Below are positions 12,042 to 21,995 of a stretch of DNA of 64,000 nt, piece after piece (the first letter of the stretch is position 1; every line of letters starts with the position of its first letter). Both the position numbers and the translations under genes were made by a program. The notes beneath the pieces are model-generated. The model had not been told where the DNA came from. It saw only the letters and a program-made list of their open reading frames with translations, and did not search any database. The DNA is from Anolis sagrei (taxonomy: Eukaryota; Chordata; Lepidosauria; Squamata; Anolidae). The stretch covers positions 103,510,366-103,574,365 of the forward strand of contig NC_090023.1 in assembly GCF_037176765.1 (NCBI RefSeq). The letters run 5' to 3'.

Positions 12042-12349
12042 TGTCAGGACTCGGTTTCCTGGCCTTGGATGTTGGCGCAAAAAAACGGATTCCTGACATG
12101 GAGGACTGATAAGGGTTTGCAGCTGGTGGCCTTGGGAGGGGCAGTTGGTGGTTTGGCGGGGAATATTGAGCGGGATCTTTGGTCGGCGGGAAGAGGGGAT
12201 TCGAATGTGGGGGAGGGTATATAAGGGTTGACTTGCGTCTGTATGCCAATCCTGGCTTTCGTTGTGTATGCATTTCCAGTAGTAAAAGTTCCTGATTGAT
12301 TACGGATTGGCGTCCTGTGTCTTTTCTGGGAGCGGCTGCTGTGAGCTTA
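12042..12349 (+). repeat. Gypsy 5' LTR
   Basis: Direct repeat of 20153-20460 with one mismatch. It contains a TATATAAG promoter box at about 12220-12228, and an internal inverted pair TGTCAGGA/TCCTGACA near its start. The LTR probably ends in CA at 12351. Confidence 0.93.
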
Positions 12350-12400
12350 CATTAAGCCAGGATTCTCGGTGCCATCCCACGGCCGTGGTGAGGTACCCCT

Positions 12401-13590
12401 ATGCAACAGGAGGAAGATCCAACGGAGGGGGGAGAACCAGCCTCCCCTTTTGAGAATGTGGAAGAGGAGCTGGAGAGAGTGAATGCCTTGGCTTCATCGA
12501 CTGCATACGCCCAGCCCAACGGGGTCACACAGAGGCGAGTGAAGGGGGCAGAGGCAGCAGCGAGAGAAAGCAGCGGGCTAGACTTTCCCTCCCCGCAGAG
12601 GTTGGATTTCCTGGAGGAAAAGTTGGCGTCCATGGAGACCACCCTCGCGATGATGTCAAAGGCGATGGAGCGGCTTGCCCCCTTGTTAGAGGAACCACCA
12701 CCCCGAGGGGAGTCGATGTGGAGCACAGAGGAGAGGAGTGACCGGGGACCCGGGGCACGTCCTAAAACGCAGACGAGTTGGAGGACCGCTGCGGAGAGCG
12801 ATGAGGAGGAGGAACAACCCCGGGGACTGGCGTCCCAGCAGACGCTCCTGGTGCCCTCGGTCGGAGCCGGGCGCGGCACAGGGCGTCAGGAATTGCCCCC
12901 GGGGCAACAAGGACTCCCGGGAGGGCCACCGCGCGCGGAGACCCGGGAAAGGCAGCCCCTTCTCTACCAACCCAGAAGGGAGGAGCTGAGAATCTAATTC
13001 GGAGGAGAAGCAGGGAACCTCGCGTACTTCCTGACCATGGTGAGAGGGTATCTAGAAGATAACGCCCTTACCTTCGGATCGGAGGCAAGCAGGGTGCGAG
13101 CAGTGGGCGCAGCACTGAGAGGGGGAGCAGCGGAGTGGTACGTCCAGCTCCACGCCAGGCACGACCCATGTTTGGGATCTACGAGGCGATTCCTGGCTGC
13201 GATGGAGGCACGCTTCAGGGATCCGCTCGAGAGGGTCCGGGCGAGGGAGAAGCTGCAGACGATAACCCAAGGCCATCGCTCCGTGTCCGAGTACGTGGAG
13301 GAATTCCGGTTGAGGGCGGAGAAAGTGCCAGAGTGGTCCAATACCACCAAGGTCCAGATATTCAAAGAGGGCCTGCGGAAAGAAATCTTGACCTGGGCAC
13401 TTCATCGTGACGATCCGGAGGAGATAGGCGGATGGATTGAGCTGGCCGGCCGCATCGAGACAACCTTGGCACAGGTCAAGAGGCATCAAGGGCCGGCGCC
13501 GCAGCAGACGAGAGCAAAGGAGGAGAGTTGGAGGACGGAGAGAGGCACGGTCAGGAAAGTCCCAACCGGAGGTCCCAAGGAGCAGAGGGG
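12401..13590 (+). CDS. Gypsy gag region (fossil)
   Basis: Encodes the capsid-type protein of the Gypsy element. The N-terminal part is acidic and charged with PFENVEEELERVNAL and a likely coiled region (LDFLEEKLASMETTLAMMSK). The later part has the Gypsy gag capsid signature (WYVQLHARHDP, FLAAMEARFRDPLERVRARE, VSEYVEEFRLRAEKVP). The region looks broken. It ends where the Penelope-like element begins. Confidence 0.75.
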
Positions 13591-14163
13591 CGGCTGTTTT
13601 GTTTTGATGGCCCTACTAATTATGAAATCCAATGCTATTATTAAGGAAGGAGAAACTCAAATTGCTAACCTTATGGAAAATATTATGAAAGATACAACTT
13701 CTCCAACCATGCTTGAGACTCTTGACAAAAAGTGTAGTGATTTATATAACCAGGTGAAGGAATTTAAAATTAAAAAATTTGATAGAGATCGTAATGACTA
13801 TCGGTCCAATCGAGTCTACCCATGGCTATTGGACAAAGAGCAAGCCCCCTCTAGGAGAAGGGTCAGTTTTCATCCTCAGTTTACAGATTCCTCTACAGAG
13901 GAAGACCCAGGAAGGACAACTGAAAGCTCTGAAACCTCTGACGCACCCTCTTTAAGACGATCTACTAGACATAGAAATAGGAATCGACCATCCTCCTCGT
14001 CTTCCTCCACTACTTTTTTTCGAAGGGGCCAAAATCGAAGACACCGGACCTGATTGTTAATCTATCTGATTACAAGTTATCTGATTTAGAAAGGTCAGTA
14101 GTAAACAAAGGTCTATCATTTGTTCCCACCCCAAAATTTAATGCATTCCGAGCACGCATAGAT

Positions 14164-16245
14164 TTGTTTAAATTGTTCAGAACCATTCGTCTAAGAGAGG
14201 TTTTCACAAACAGCACACCCAACTCCACCATAGATCCCTTCAAACCTAAGAGCAAGTTTTGCCCCTCCACAGACAACATACACATCAAGTGCTTTGAAAA
14301 AGTAGTAGAGAGGGACTTCAATAAATTAATCACCCACAGACAACCATTCCATTCTAATTTATCCGACATTGAAAGAACCACATTGGACAAATTGAGTAAC
14401 CTTAAAGAGGTAGTCTGGAAACCAGCAGACAAAGGGGGAGCCATAGTGTTACTCAACAAAAAAGATTACATTAAGGAAATCAACCTCCAGTTATCTAATA
14501 GTAAATTTTATAAACCTGTCGCTTCAGACCCCACTAAACACATACAGTCCCTTATCAGGGTTGTGTGCCAAGAGGGATTATCCTTGGGATTTATCTCTTC
14601 TTCCACATTTAAATATCTACAGAAAGAATTTCCTAGAATACCCATCTTCTACACTTTACCAAAGATCCACAAAGGTGTTATTCCCCCCCCAGGCCGACCC
14701 ATTATTTCAGGTTCATCTTCAGTGCTGGAACCAGTTGCTAAGTACCTGGACTCTTTTTGCCAACCCTTTGTCCCTCTCTGTGACTCCTATATCAAAGACA
14801 CTAAGCACTTCATTAATGTTATAGAAAATCTCAAAATAGAGGAGGATAGTGTTTTAGTAACCATTGACGTCACTTCACTGTATACCAACATTCCATTAGA
14901 TGAGGCCCGTACTACCATAGAGAATGTGCTCCATAACAGAACCAAGTCACACCCACCCACACATTTCCTTATGGATCTAGTAGATATAGTTTTGGAGAAA
15001 AATTATTTCCGTTTTCAAAATCAATTTTACTTTCAGATCTATGGTGTGGCAATGGGCAGTCCATTGGCCCCCTCTGTGGCCAATTTATTTATGGCAAATT
15101 TAGAGAAGACTGTATTATTAAATCCATCTTTAAATATGTATCACACCAATATCATATATTACGGACGATTCATTGATGACATATTCATGGTATTTAAATC
15201 AACCGAGGCCGCAGTAGGATTCTCTAATTGGATTAACACCATACATACGTCTATTAAGTTCACCAGCCATCTCAACCTGTCACATATTAATTTTCTGGAT
15301 GTTACAGTCTATAAAGATCACAATAAACTTTTGGTCAAGAACTTTAGAAAACCCACAGATAAAAATTCTTATCTTCATTACAACAGCTTCCACCACTTTA
15401 GTTTAAAAACCAATCTTCCATTTTCACAGCTCCTCAGACTTAAACGGAACTCAAGCACCAAGGAACAGTTTATTCAGGAAAGTGTCACTTTAAGCCATGA
15501 GTTCAGAAATAGAGGCTACCCCAAACATGTAGTAAGAAAAGCATTAACCAAAGCTGATAAAATAGACAGGGCTACCTTACTGAAAGAATGCCCCAAACCC
15601 ACAAAAAATCAAATTATTTGGACACAAGAACTATCGCACTATTCCAAACAGATTACCCGGATCATCAAAAAGCACTGGCATCTACTTCAAGATATTCCAG
15701 GTTGTCAAAAACCACCCATTTTCGGTAATAGGCGTACTAAAAATATAAGAGACTTGTTAATCCATACAGATTTAACCACGTCTATTACTACACCTAAAAG
15801 CACTTTGAGAGGCCATTACCCCTGTGGACGCTGTAAATGTTGTCCACAATCATGGAAAACTAAGGAGGTACACTATAGGAACAAAGTGGGCACCACGCTC
15901 AAACATTTTTCCAATTGTAACAGCAGTAATCTTATCTACCTTCTAACATGTGACTGTGGTTTGTGGTATATTGGAAAAACAACAAGACCTCTGAGAATTA
16001 GAATTTCTGAACATAAATCTAGAATAAAATGTTTATCTATGGAGTCCCTCCTATATTCACACTTTACACAATACAAACATTCATCCAATTCTCTCAAATT
16101 TTGTGCTCTGGAATGCATCACACCAAAACCCCATATGAATTTGGAAGAACTATTATCCCAAAGGGAAATGTTCTGGATCTTTAAGTTGAAAACCCTTTCC
16201 CCTCAAGGACTTAATGAGTTACTTAATTTTAGCTGTTTCCTTTAA
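14164..16245 (+). CDS. Penelope-like reverse transcriptase / GIY-YIG endonuclease
   Basis: An open frame of 693 codons; 14164 is simply where an alternative start (TTG) appears, and the frame extends further upstream. In order: LPKIHK and GRPIISGSSSVLEPVAKYLDSF (Penelope-specific finger region, about residues 165-195); TIDVTSLYTNIPLDEA (RT motif A); GVAMGSPLAPSVANLFM (motif B); YGRFIDDIFMVF (motif C with catalytic DD); HINFLDVTVY; a CGRCKCCPQ cysteine cluster (about residue 555); and LLTCDCGLWYIGKTTRPL with RISEH, the GIY-YIG nuclease core. The cysteine cluster before GIY-YIG is like the Neptune/Poseidon groups. The enzyme would nick target DNA and prime reverse transcription there. Confidence 0.92.
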   Translation: MFKLFRTIRLREVFTNSTPNSTIDPFKPKSKFCPSTDNIHIKCFEKVVERDFNKLITHRQPFHSNLSDIERTTLDKLSNLKEVVWKPADKGGAIVLLNKKDYIKEINLQLSNSKFYKPVASDPTKHIQSLIRVVCQEGLSLGFISSSTFKYLQKEFPRIPIFYTLPKIHKGVIPPPGRPIISGSSSVLEPVAKYLDSFCQPFVPLCDSYIKDTKHFINVIENLKIEEDSVLVTIDVTSLYTNIPLDEARTTIENVLHNRTKSHPPTHFLMDLVDIVLEKNYFRFQNQFYFQIYGVAMGSPLAPSVANLFMANLEKTVLLNPSLNMYHTNIIYYGRFIDDIFMVFKSTEAAVGFSNWINTIHTSIKFTSHLNLSHINFLDVTVYKDHNKLLVKNFRKPTDKNSYLHYNSFHHFSLKTNLPFSQLLRLKRNSSTKEQFIQESVTLSHEFRNRGYPKHVVRKALTKADKIDRATLLKECPKPTKNQIIWTQELSHYSKQITRIIKKHWHLLQDIPGCQKPPIFGNRRTKNIRDLLIHTDLTTSITTPKSTLRGHYPCGRCKCCPQSWKTKEVHYRNKVGTTLKHFSNCNSSNLIYLLTCDCGLWYIGKTTRPLRIRISEHKSRIKCLSMESLLYSHFTQYKHSSNSLKFCALECITPKPHMNLEELLSQREMFWIFKLKTLSPQGLNELLNFSCFL

Positions 16246-16482
16246 GTTTCTGATTACTCTTTATAAACCTGTGAATGACCCTTCAGAACTACTCGCAGTG
16301 TGAATTTACTCCTAGCAGAGTCACTTTTTGCATTAGCTACTTGGCATGATGTGAGTATATGTTATATGTTTGATGTATCCAATATTTTCACTACTGTAAT
16401 TGTGCTGGAAAATACTTGTTACTCTATGTGATGTTATGTTTTGTTATAGATAAGAGTCTAGAGTTGCTGAATTTATCAACTC

Positions 16483-16540
16483 CTGAGGAAGGGGATTGCT
16501 TTCCCCGAAACAGGGTACAAAAATACCCGGGCACCCCTGT
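16483..16540 (+). ncRNA. Hammerhead-ribozyme-like fold in the Penelope-like element
   Basis: CTGAGGA (16483-16489) is followed by a GGGGA/TCCCC stem, then GAAA (16507-16510), then ACAGGG (16510-16515) that can pair with CCCTGT (16535-16540). CUGANGA and GAAA are the two conserved core boxes of hammerhead ribozymes, which are known from Penelope-like elements. Against it: one extra A lies between the first box and the stem, and I could not find a convincing stem I. Seen as a motif, inferred as a ribozyme relic. Confidence 0.3.
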
Positions 16541-16956
16541 TGAATGCCATTGGGACTTTTCTTTGAAGACTTATTTTGAGAAGCAGTGCTCCATTTTTCA
16601 CTGGACTTGAGTTGGATCTTTTCCATGAAGATTGTTTTGAGAGTGACGCTTCATCTCCATTATTGTCTTCAGCTTACATGTAGCCTCATGACTCTATACT
16701 TACTTTGTTTATATGACTTTTTGCATTGAATATATCCCTGAAGCCTATACACAGTGGAATCCCTATCCAAACCCAGAACTGTTATGTTTGAGAGCGGTTG
16801 CTCCTTTTGATTTCTGTGTACCACTGAATTGAGCTTTGTACTGGGGATTTTGGTAAATAGAATATTTTATGTTTTCTTGATAATACACTTTGACATTACG
16901 CATAGATTGTTTTGTGTTTGTACTGATATCTTACAAGTACTCTGGGATATTGTGTT

Positions 16957-19900
16957 GTGGTGTTCCCGATCAGGCTAGAAGGGGAGGGGAAGTGGGCCAG
17001 CTGCAAAGCCCTCATGGATTGCGGCTGCTCAAGAAACATTATGACCCCAGAATTAGCGAACGAACTGAAATGTGAGAAAACCCCCTTGCAGAGCCCCATA
17101 GCATTCTCGCAGCTAGATGGATCAGTGGCGGCTGGAGCCCCGGCGAGATTTGAAGTGGGAGAAGTGAGATGTAAAGTGGGGAGCTGGGAAGGCAGCATAA
17201 CCTTTGTAGTATCCCCTATGGCTACTTACAATGTAATACTGGGGATGCCATGGTTAAAAGAAGCTAACCCACAAATCAATTGGAGGGAAGGCAGCATAGC
17301 CTTCCAGAGCGAAGAAGGGGGGGAGTGTTGCAAGGGGGAAGAAGGCACGGCAGGCGGAGTGCAGGAAATTCCCCCTGAGTACAGAGACTTCGAGGATGTA
17401 TTTGACGAAAAGGAAGCAGATCAGCTTCCCCCTCCTAGGAGTGTCGAAGTAAAGATTGAACTCAATGAGGATGCTAAGTTGCCCAGGAGTAAATTGTACC
17501 CCATGTCGGTCAAGGAGATGGAGGAACTGAGGAAATATATTGAAATAAACTTGGCCCGAGGGTTTATAAGGCCATCCGAATCACCCTTGGGAGCCCCAGT
17601 GCTATTTAGGCACAAAAAGGACGGTTCGTTGAGACTGTGCGTGGACTATAGGGGGCTGAACGCAGTGAGCACCACCAACAACTACCCCATGCCACTAACC
17701 AAGGACTTGCTATCGAGACTGTCAGAAGCAAGGGTGTTCACGAAAATTGACTTGATCGAGGCTTATCACAAATTGCGCATAAGGCCTGAGGACAGGTGGA
17801 AAACGGCGTTCACCTGTGCGCTCGGCCATTTTGAATATTTAGTTTGTCCCTTCGGGCTCAAAGGCTCTGGATCAGCATTTATGCAGATGATTAATGAGGT
17901 GTTACACCCATTATTGTATCGCGGGGTGTTTTGCTTTGTGGATGATGTAATTGTGTTTACCCGGGATAGACGATCCCATGTCAAATTGGTGAGAGAGGTA
18001 CTCCAGAAATTGAGGGAGGCAAAATTGTTTGCAAAGCTGCCAAAATGTGAGTTCAATAAGGAACAGATAGATTTCCTGGGATACCGGATCTCCAAGGGAG
18101 GGATAGCAATGGATCCGGCAAAGGTGGAGGATGTCAGGGGGTGGAGCCCTCCCCAAACGCGCAAACAGTTGCAATCATTACTCGGATTTGCAAATTTCTA
18201 CCGGGGGTTCATAGAGGACTTTGCGCAGGTAACATTGCCCCTAACTGAACTGCTCAAAACAAAGGGAAAGGGGGAAACGGTGAAGGTGCGGTCCCCGGGA
18301 GCAAAGCTAAATTGGTCAACAGAGTGCCAAAGAGCTTTTGAAGAACTGAAACGCAGATTCACTGAGGAACCAGTATTAATCCACCCCGATTTGACCAAAC
18401 CGTTCGTAATCCATTGTGACGCATCAGATTGGGCTTACGGGGCGGCTCTGATGCAAAGGGACCCAGAAGGGAGGTTGAAACCCTGCGGGTTCATCTCAAA
18501 AAAGTTCAGCGAAACTGAACGGAACTGGCCAGTGTGGGAGAAGGAGGCTCTGTCAGTAGTGAGGGCTCTAGAAACATGGAGGCACCTATTAGAGGGAAGC
18601 GGCATCCCCTTTGAAGTGTGGACCGACCATAAAAACTTACAATACCTCACTTCACCCAGGCAATTGTCAGCAAAGCAAATAAGATGGGGGCAATATTTCA
18701 GCAGATTTGATTTTAAGCTGCGGTTCCAAAAGGGAAAACAAAATGTAATCGCAGACACGTTGTCAAGAATGCCGGAGGATGGAGGGAGGGGGCGAGGCCC
18801 AAAGGGGAGCATATTCTCAGAACGGCAATGGGGCATGGCAGTGCAAACCCGAGCACAAACGGAGCGCAGCCAAAGACTGGTGGGGGTTGAGAGCAAGGAC
18901 GGGGGATGGGAGGAGGAGATAAGGCAAGCATGCAGGGAGGATAAGTGGCTGGAAAGAAATAAGGAAAAGGTGGAATGGAAGGATGGATTGGGATTTGTGC
19001 ACAGGAAGTTATACATCCCAGGCAACCTGAGGGAAAAAATGATGGTCAGATGCCATGGCAACAAGGGAGCGGGACACTGGGGAGTAACGAAAACCCTGAA
19101 AATGTTGGCACGTCAGTGTTGGTGGCCCGGGATGAGGGGTGACACCAAAATGTATGTATCCCGATGTAATGCGTGTGCACAAAGTAAGGCAACCACACAA
19201 AAGCCAACGGGGTTATTGCAAAAGGTGGCAGAACCATCAAAACCGTGGAGGGTGATTGCTATGGACTTTGTGGGCGAACTCCCAATTAGCCGAGGTCAAC
19301 GTTACATATGGACGGTGATGGATCTGTTCTCAAAGCAAGCGCATTTCATAGCGCTGCCTAAATTGCCATCTGCAGAGAAATTGGCTGAGTTGTTTATCAA
19401 ACATATCTACCGGTTGCATGGTTGTCCGGACCAGGTGATTAGTGATCGAGGGGTGCAATTTACGGCCCGGTTCTGGGAAGGATTCATGCAGTTGATGGGG
19501 GTGGAAAGGACCCTGAGTTCAGCGTTCCATCCCATGACCAATGGGGGGGTCGAGCGCACACAACAGACCTTGGGACTGTTCCTAAGGACATACACAAACC
19601 AATACCAAACCAATTGGGCCGATTTACTCCCGTTTGCAGAAATCGCATACAATGGGGCCTGTCACGCATCCACAGGAAAATCCCCCTTTGAGGTAGTATA
19701 CGGCATGGAAGTAACCCCTTTACCCAAATTACCGAGTTGGGGGGAAGAACTGGAGGGAAAGGAGGGATGGCCAGACAAAATGAAAGCGAACTGGGAGGAA
19801 GTGGCAAAATCACTACGAGAGGCCCAACGAAAATATAAATTGTTTGCAGATCGGAAAAGGAGGGAAGGTGACAGATTGGAAGAAGGGGATTTAGTGTGGC

Positions 19901-20100
19901 TGAGCACCAAAAACCTCAAGCTAAATACCCCCTCTCGGAAATTGTCTCCCAAATACATTGGTCCCTTCAGGATTTCTGACAAAATAAATGAAGTGACATA
20001 TACTTTGAAACTACCTAAGGTGTTGGGGAAGGTACACCCAACGTTCCATTGTAATTTGTTGAAAAAATACCAAGGTCCGCTAGACAAAGAAGGGACATGA
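16957..20100 (+). CDS. Gypsy pol polyprotein (fossil)
   Basis: A 1047-codon frame. Residues 20-110 resemble a retropepsin (ALMDCGCSRN, then VILGMPWL). The RT spans about 200-420 with LCVDYRGLNAV, FTKIDLIEAYHKLRI, PFGLKGSGSAF and CFVDDVIVF. RNase H lies at about 480-600 (FVIHCDASDWAYGAAL, WTDHKNLQYL, ADTLSR). Integrase follows from about 680, with an HxnH/CxxC zinc finger ending SRCNACAQ, the catalytic AMDFVGELP, VISDRGVQFT and GVERTQQTLGLF, and a C-terminal GPFRI...VHPTFH module. The frame is open throughout in this window. The family normally makes it as a Gag-Pol fusion by read-through or frameshift. Confidence 0.93.
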   Translation: MVFPIRLEGEGKWASCKALMDCGCSRNIMTPELANELKCEKTPLQSPIAFSQLDGSVAAGAPARFEVGEVRCKVGSWEGSITFVVSPMATYNVILGMPWLKEANPQINWREGSIAFQSEEGGECCKGEEGTAGGVQEIPPEYRDFEDVFDEKEADQLPPPRSVEVKIELNEDAKLPRSKLYPMSVKEMEELRKYIEINLARGFIRPSESPLGAPVLFRHKKDGSLRLCVDYRGLNAVSTTNNYPMPLTKDLLSRLSEARVFTKIDLIEAYHKLRIRPEDRWKTAFTCALGHFEYLVCPFGLKGSGSAFMQMINEVLHPLLYRGVFCFVDDVIVFTRDRRSHVKLVREVLQKLREAKLFAKLPKCEFNKEQIDFLGYRISKGGIAMDPAKVEDVRGWSPPQTRKQLQSLLGFANFYRGFIEDFAQVTLPLTELLKTKGKGETVKVRSPGAKLNWSTECQRAFEELKRRFTEEPVLIHPDLTKPFVIHCDASDWAYGAALMQRDPEGRLKPCGFISKKFSETERNWPVWEKEALSVVRALETWRHLLEGSGIPFEVWTDHKNLQYLTSPRQLSAKQIRWGQYFSRFDFKLRFQKGKQNVIADTLSRMPEDGGRGRGPKGSIFSERQWGMAVQTRAQTERSQRLVGVESKDGGWEEEIRQACREDKWLERNKEKVEWKDGLGFVHRKLYIPGNLREKMMVRCHGNKGAGHWGVTKTLKMLARQCWWPGMRGDTKMYVSRCNACAQSKATTQKPTGLLQKVAEPSKPWRVIAMDFVGELPISRGQRYIWTVMDLFSKQAHFIALPKLPSAEKLAELFIKHIYRLHGCPDQVISDRGVQFTARFWEGFMQLMGVERTLSSAFHPMTNGGVERTQQTLGLFLRTYTNQYQTNWADLLPFAEIAYNGACHASTGKSPFEVVYGMEVTPLPKLPSWGEELEGKEGWPDKMKANWEEVAKSLREAQRKYKLFADRKRREGDRLEEGDLVWLSTKNLKLNTPSRKLSPKYIGPFRISDKINEVTYTLKLPKVLGKVHPTFHCNLLKKYQGPLDKEGT

Positions 20101-20122
20101 TGGTGACGTGTGTTTCCCTTCC

Positions 20123-20146
20123 AGGAAGAAGAGGAGGTGGAGGGGG
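20123..20146 (+). promoter_or_regulatory. Polypurine tract of the Gypsy element
   Basis: A purine-rich run just before the 3' LTR, the expected primer for plus-strand DNA synthesis. Confidence 0.7.
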
Positions 20147-20152
20147 ACGTTA

Positions 20153-20460
20153 TGTCAGGACTCGGTTTCCTGGCCTTGGATGTTGGCGCAAAAAACCGGA
20201 TTCCTGACATGGAGGACTGATAAGGGTTTGCAGCTGGTGGCCTTGGGAGGGGCAGTTGGTGGTTTGGCGGGGAATATTGAGCGGGATCTTTGGTCGGCGG
20301 GAAGAGGGGATTCGAATGTGGGGGAGGGTATATAAGGGTTGACTTGCGTCTGTATGCCAATCCTGGCTTTCGTTGTGTATGCATTTCCAGTAGTAAAAGT
20401 TCCTGATTGATTACGGATTGGCGTCCTGTGTCTTTTCTGGGAGCGGCTGCTGTGAGCTTA
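20153..20460 (+). repeat. Gypsy 3' LTR
   Basis: Matches 12042-12349 over 308 bases with a single difference. It ends in GAGCTTA, followed by TA where the 5' copy has CA. Confidence 0.93.
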
Positions 20461-20590
20461 TAATTAATGGGATAGTTCACACCAGCAGAAGATGGAATGG
20501 AGCCTGCCAGTATTTTTGACTGTCCTCACCGCTCCCCCCTTTCCACCCCAATTTTCTCTGGAAAGTGGATACATTTTCTGTAACTATATT

Positions 20591-20765
20591 ATAACAACAA
20601 CAACAACAAAACTTTATTAATATTCGGCCCTAGCTCTCCAAACGGACTCAAAGTAAATTACAAACACAAACAAAGCCAACAACAACACTTTATTTATATT
20701 CTGCCTTATCTCTCTGAGGGGACTCAAAGCAGATTATGAACACAAGTAAAAGCAAACATTCAATG
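20591..20765 (-). mobile_element. Two L2-like LINE 3' ends in tandem
   Basis: Two minus-strand tails, each with an AACAACAA microsatellite, CTTTATT and a GGACTCAAAG core (about 20593-20665 and 20676-20765), lie one after the other. Confidence 0.55.
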
Positions 20766-21884
20766 CCTTGATACAACTAACAGAAATTCACAGACAAAGG
20801 CAAAGACACAAAAAGTATGTGTGCCTGAAGGGGAAGGAGAAAATAATGAAAGTAAGCTCACACTATTCCATGCATAGGATCCTCTGATAGTTTACAAACC
20901 CTTTAGTGCTGTTAGAAATCTTTTCCATTTGTAGAGGGAAATTCAAGATACAAGCCTTTAGCTTGTGCTTAACTGAAAGCAGCAGTTCTGAAAAGTGAAA
21001 AAATTCTCCACTACTGCCACAGAAAAGCTAAAGAAAAGGCTATGTATATACCCCAGTTGCAGTTCTACTAAAATGCAACTAATAAATCACAGCCCTTTTT
21101 ACTTCAACCTGATGGATCTTCAAGACATAACAATGGCTTATGGATATAGGATTTCACAATACTTTCAAAACAGAGATAATTGTATCCTGCAACAGTAAAA
21201 TCAATGCAGAAACTATACAAACGAGGATATGCGAAAGCATTACACAGCTACTGCAGAAACCACATCAGATGTACCTATTGTGTCTTTGCACTGCTTTAGG
21301 CTTCTAGTGAAAGAGTCTAAATGCTCCCCAACAATATTTTCCAGTGTAGAACACAAAGCTAATTACAAAGCTAAAGGAAGAAACATGCCAAGAGGAAGGC
21401 GCATCAAGCCAACCCTGACCAGGACCACCTTCCACCTGGAAACCAATGTCCTCACTGTAGAAGAACATGCGGATCAAGAATAGGGCTCCACAGCCACCTA
21501 CGTATCCACCATCATGACACTACACTTGGAGAGCCATCATTCTCGGGCTATCAGAGAAAAGGTTTGTACTTTTTTAAATGTTATAAATATCCTTTATAAC
21601 TTAAAAAACATAAATATCCTTACTTAATGTATGTGTGTTTTCTTCATTCATTTTATTATTATGTCAAGAAGAATTTATATTGTCTTAATCTACAAGTGTA
21701 AAACATTATATTATATTGCATTATTAAATAAGCTCTTATTTTAAAAAGCAGCACTATTAATTTGGGTTACCTTCAGCACCTCTGACATGCAGACCACAAC
21801 ATGCTCGGGCTTTAAACTTTTGTGTGGTATGCAACTCACCAATGGCTATGGCCCAGTAAACGTCTGATCCAGTCAATAACTCAC
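20766..21884. other. TBC1D8 intron 2, part
   Basis: Sequence between the L2 tails and exon 2. No repeat family or gene was recognised. Confidence 0.5.
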
Positions 21885-21995
21885 CACATGCTATGGCAGA
21901 GTAAGTAGGTGATCCTGGCACTTGAAGCAAAATTCGAAATGGAGCAACACGTGCGTTAGAATCGAGCACAGCATCCAAAGCACCTACTAGACGAC
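21885..21995 (-). CDS. TBC1D8: TBC1D8 coding exon 2
   Basis: On minus this 111-base exon completes a Gly codon and encodes [16 protein letters not shown] then [20 protein letters not shown], matching the recalled human [20 protein letters not shown] stretch almost residue for residue. The acceptor AG is at 21997-21996 and the donor GTGAGT at 21884-21879. It enters and leaves in phase 1. This sequence, not just synteny, separates TBC1D8 from its paralogue TBC1D8B, whose corresponding stretch (LVGTLDSVLDSTAKV as recalled) differs. Confidence 0.94.

Larger units (their letters stand above)
13598..16955 (+). mobile_element. Penelope-like element inserted in the Gypsy element
   Basis: AT-rich DNA with codon use unlike the surrounding Gypsy frames, lying between gag and pol. 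It encodes a Penelope-type reverse transcriptase joined to a GIY-YIG endonuclease. The upstream part (to about 14053) encodes a basic, serine-rich leader (RRSTRHRNRNRPSSSSSS). The 3' region (16246-16955) is non-coding and holds a hammerhead-like fold. Because it interrupts a Gypsy element with near-identical LTRs, its own arrival is at least as recent. The exact edges are uncertain by tens of bases. Confidence 0.85.
12042..20460 (+). mobile_element. Ty3/Gypsy LTR retrotransposon, interrupted
   Basis: An LTR element in TBC1D8 intron 2, opposite to the gene. It has two 308-base LTRs beginning TGTCAGG, a gag region, a long pol frame and a polypurine tract before the 3' LTR. The LTRs differ at one site by eye, so the insertion is young on the scale of this genome. 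A Penelope-like element lies inside it between gag and pol. It is a broken copy: the insertion plus roughly one or two further breaks. I saw no clear target duplication. The pol order (protease, RT, RNase H, integrase) and the GPF...HPTFH end of integrase suggest the chromovirus side of Gypsy, although I saw no chromodomain. Confidence 0.93.

Noticed and set aside
18435-19813. Minus-strand open frames inside the Gypsy pol region
   Set aside because: Shadows of the long plus-strand pol frame.
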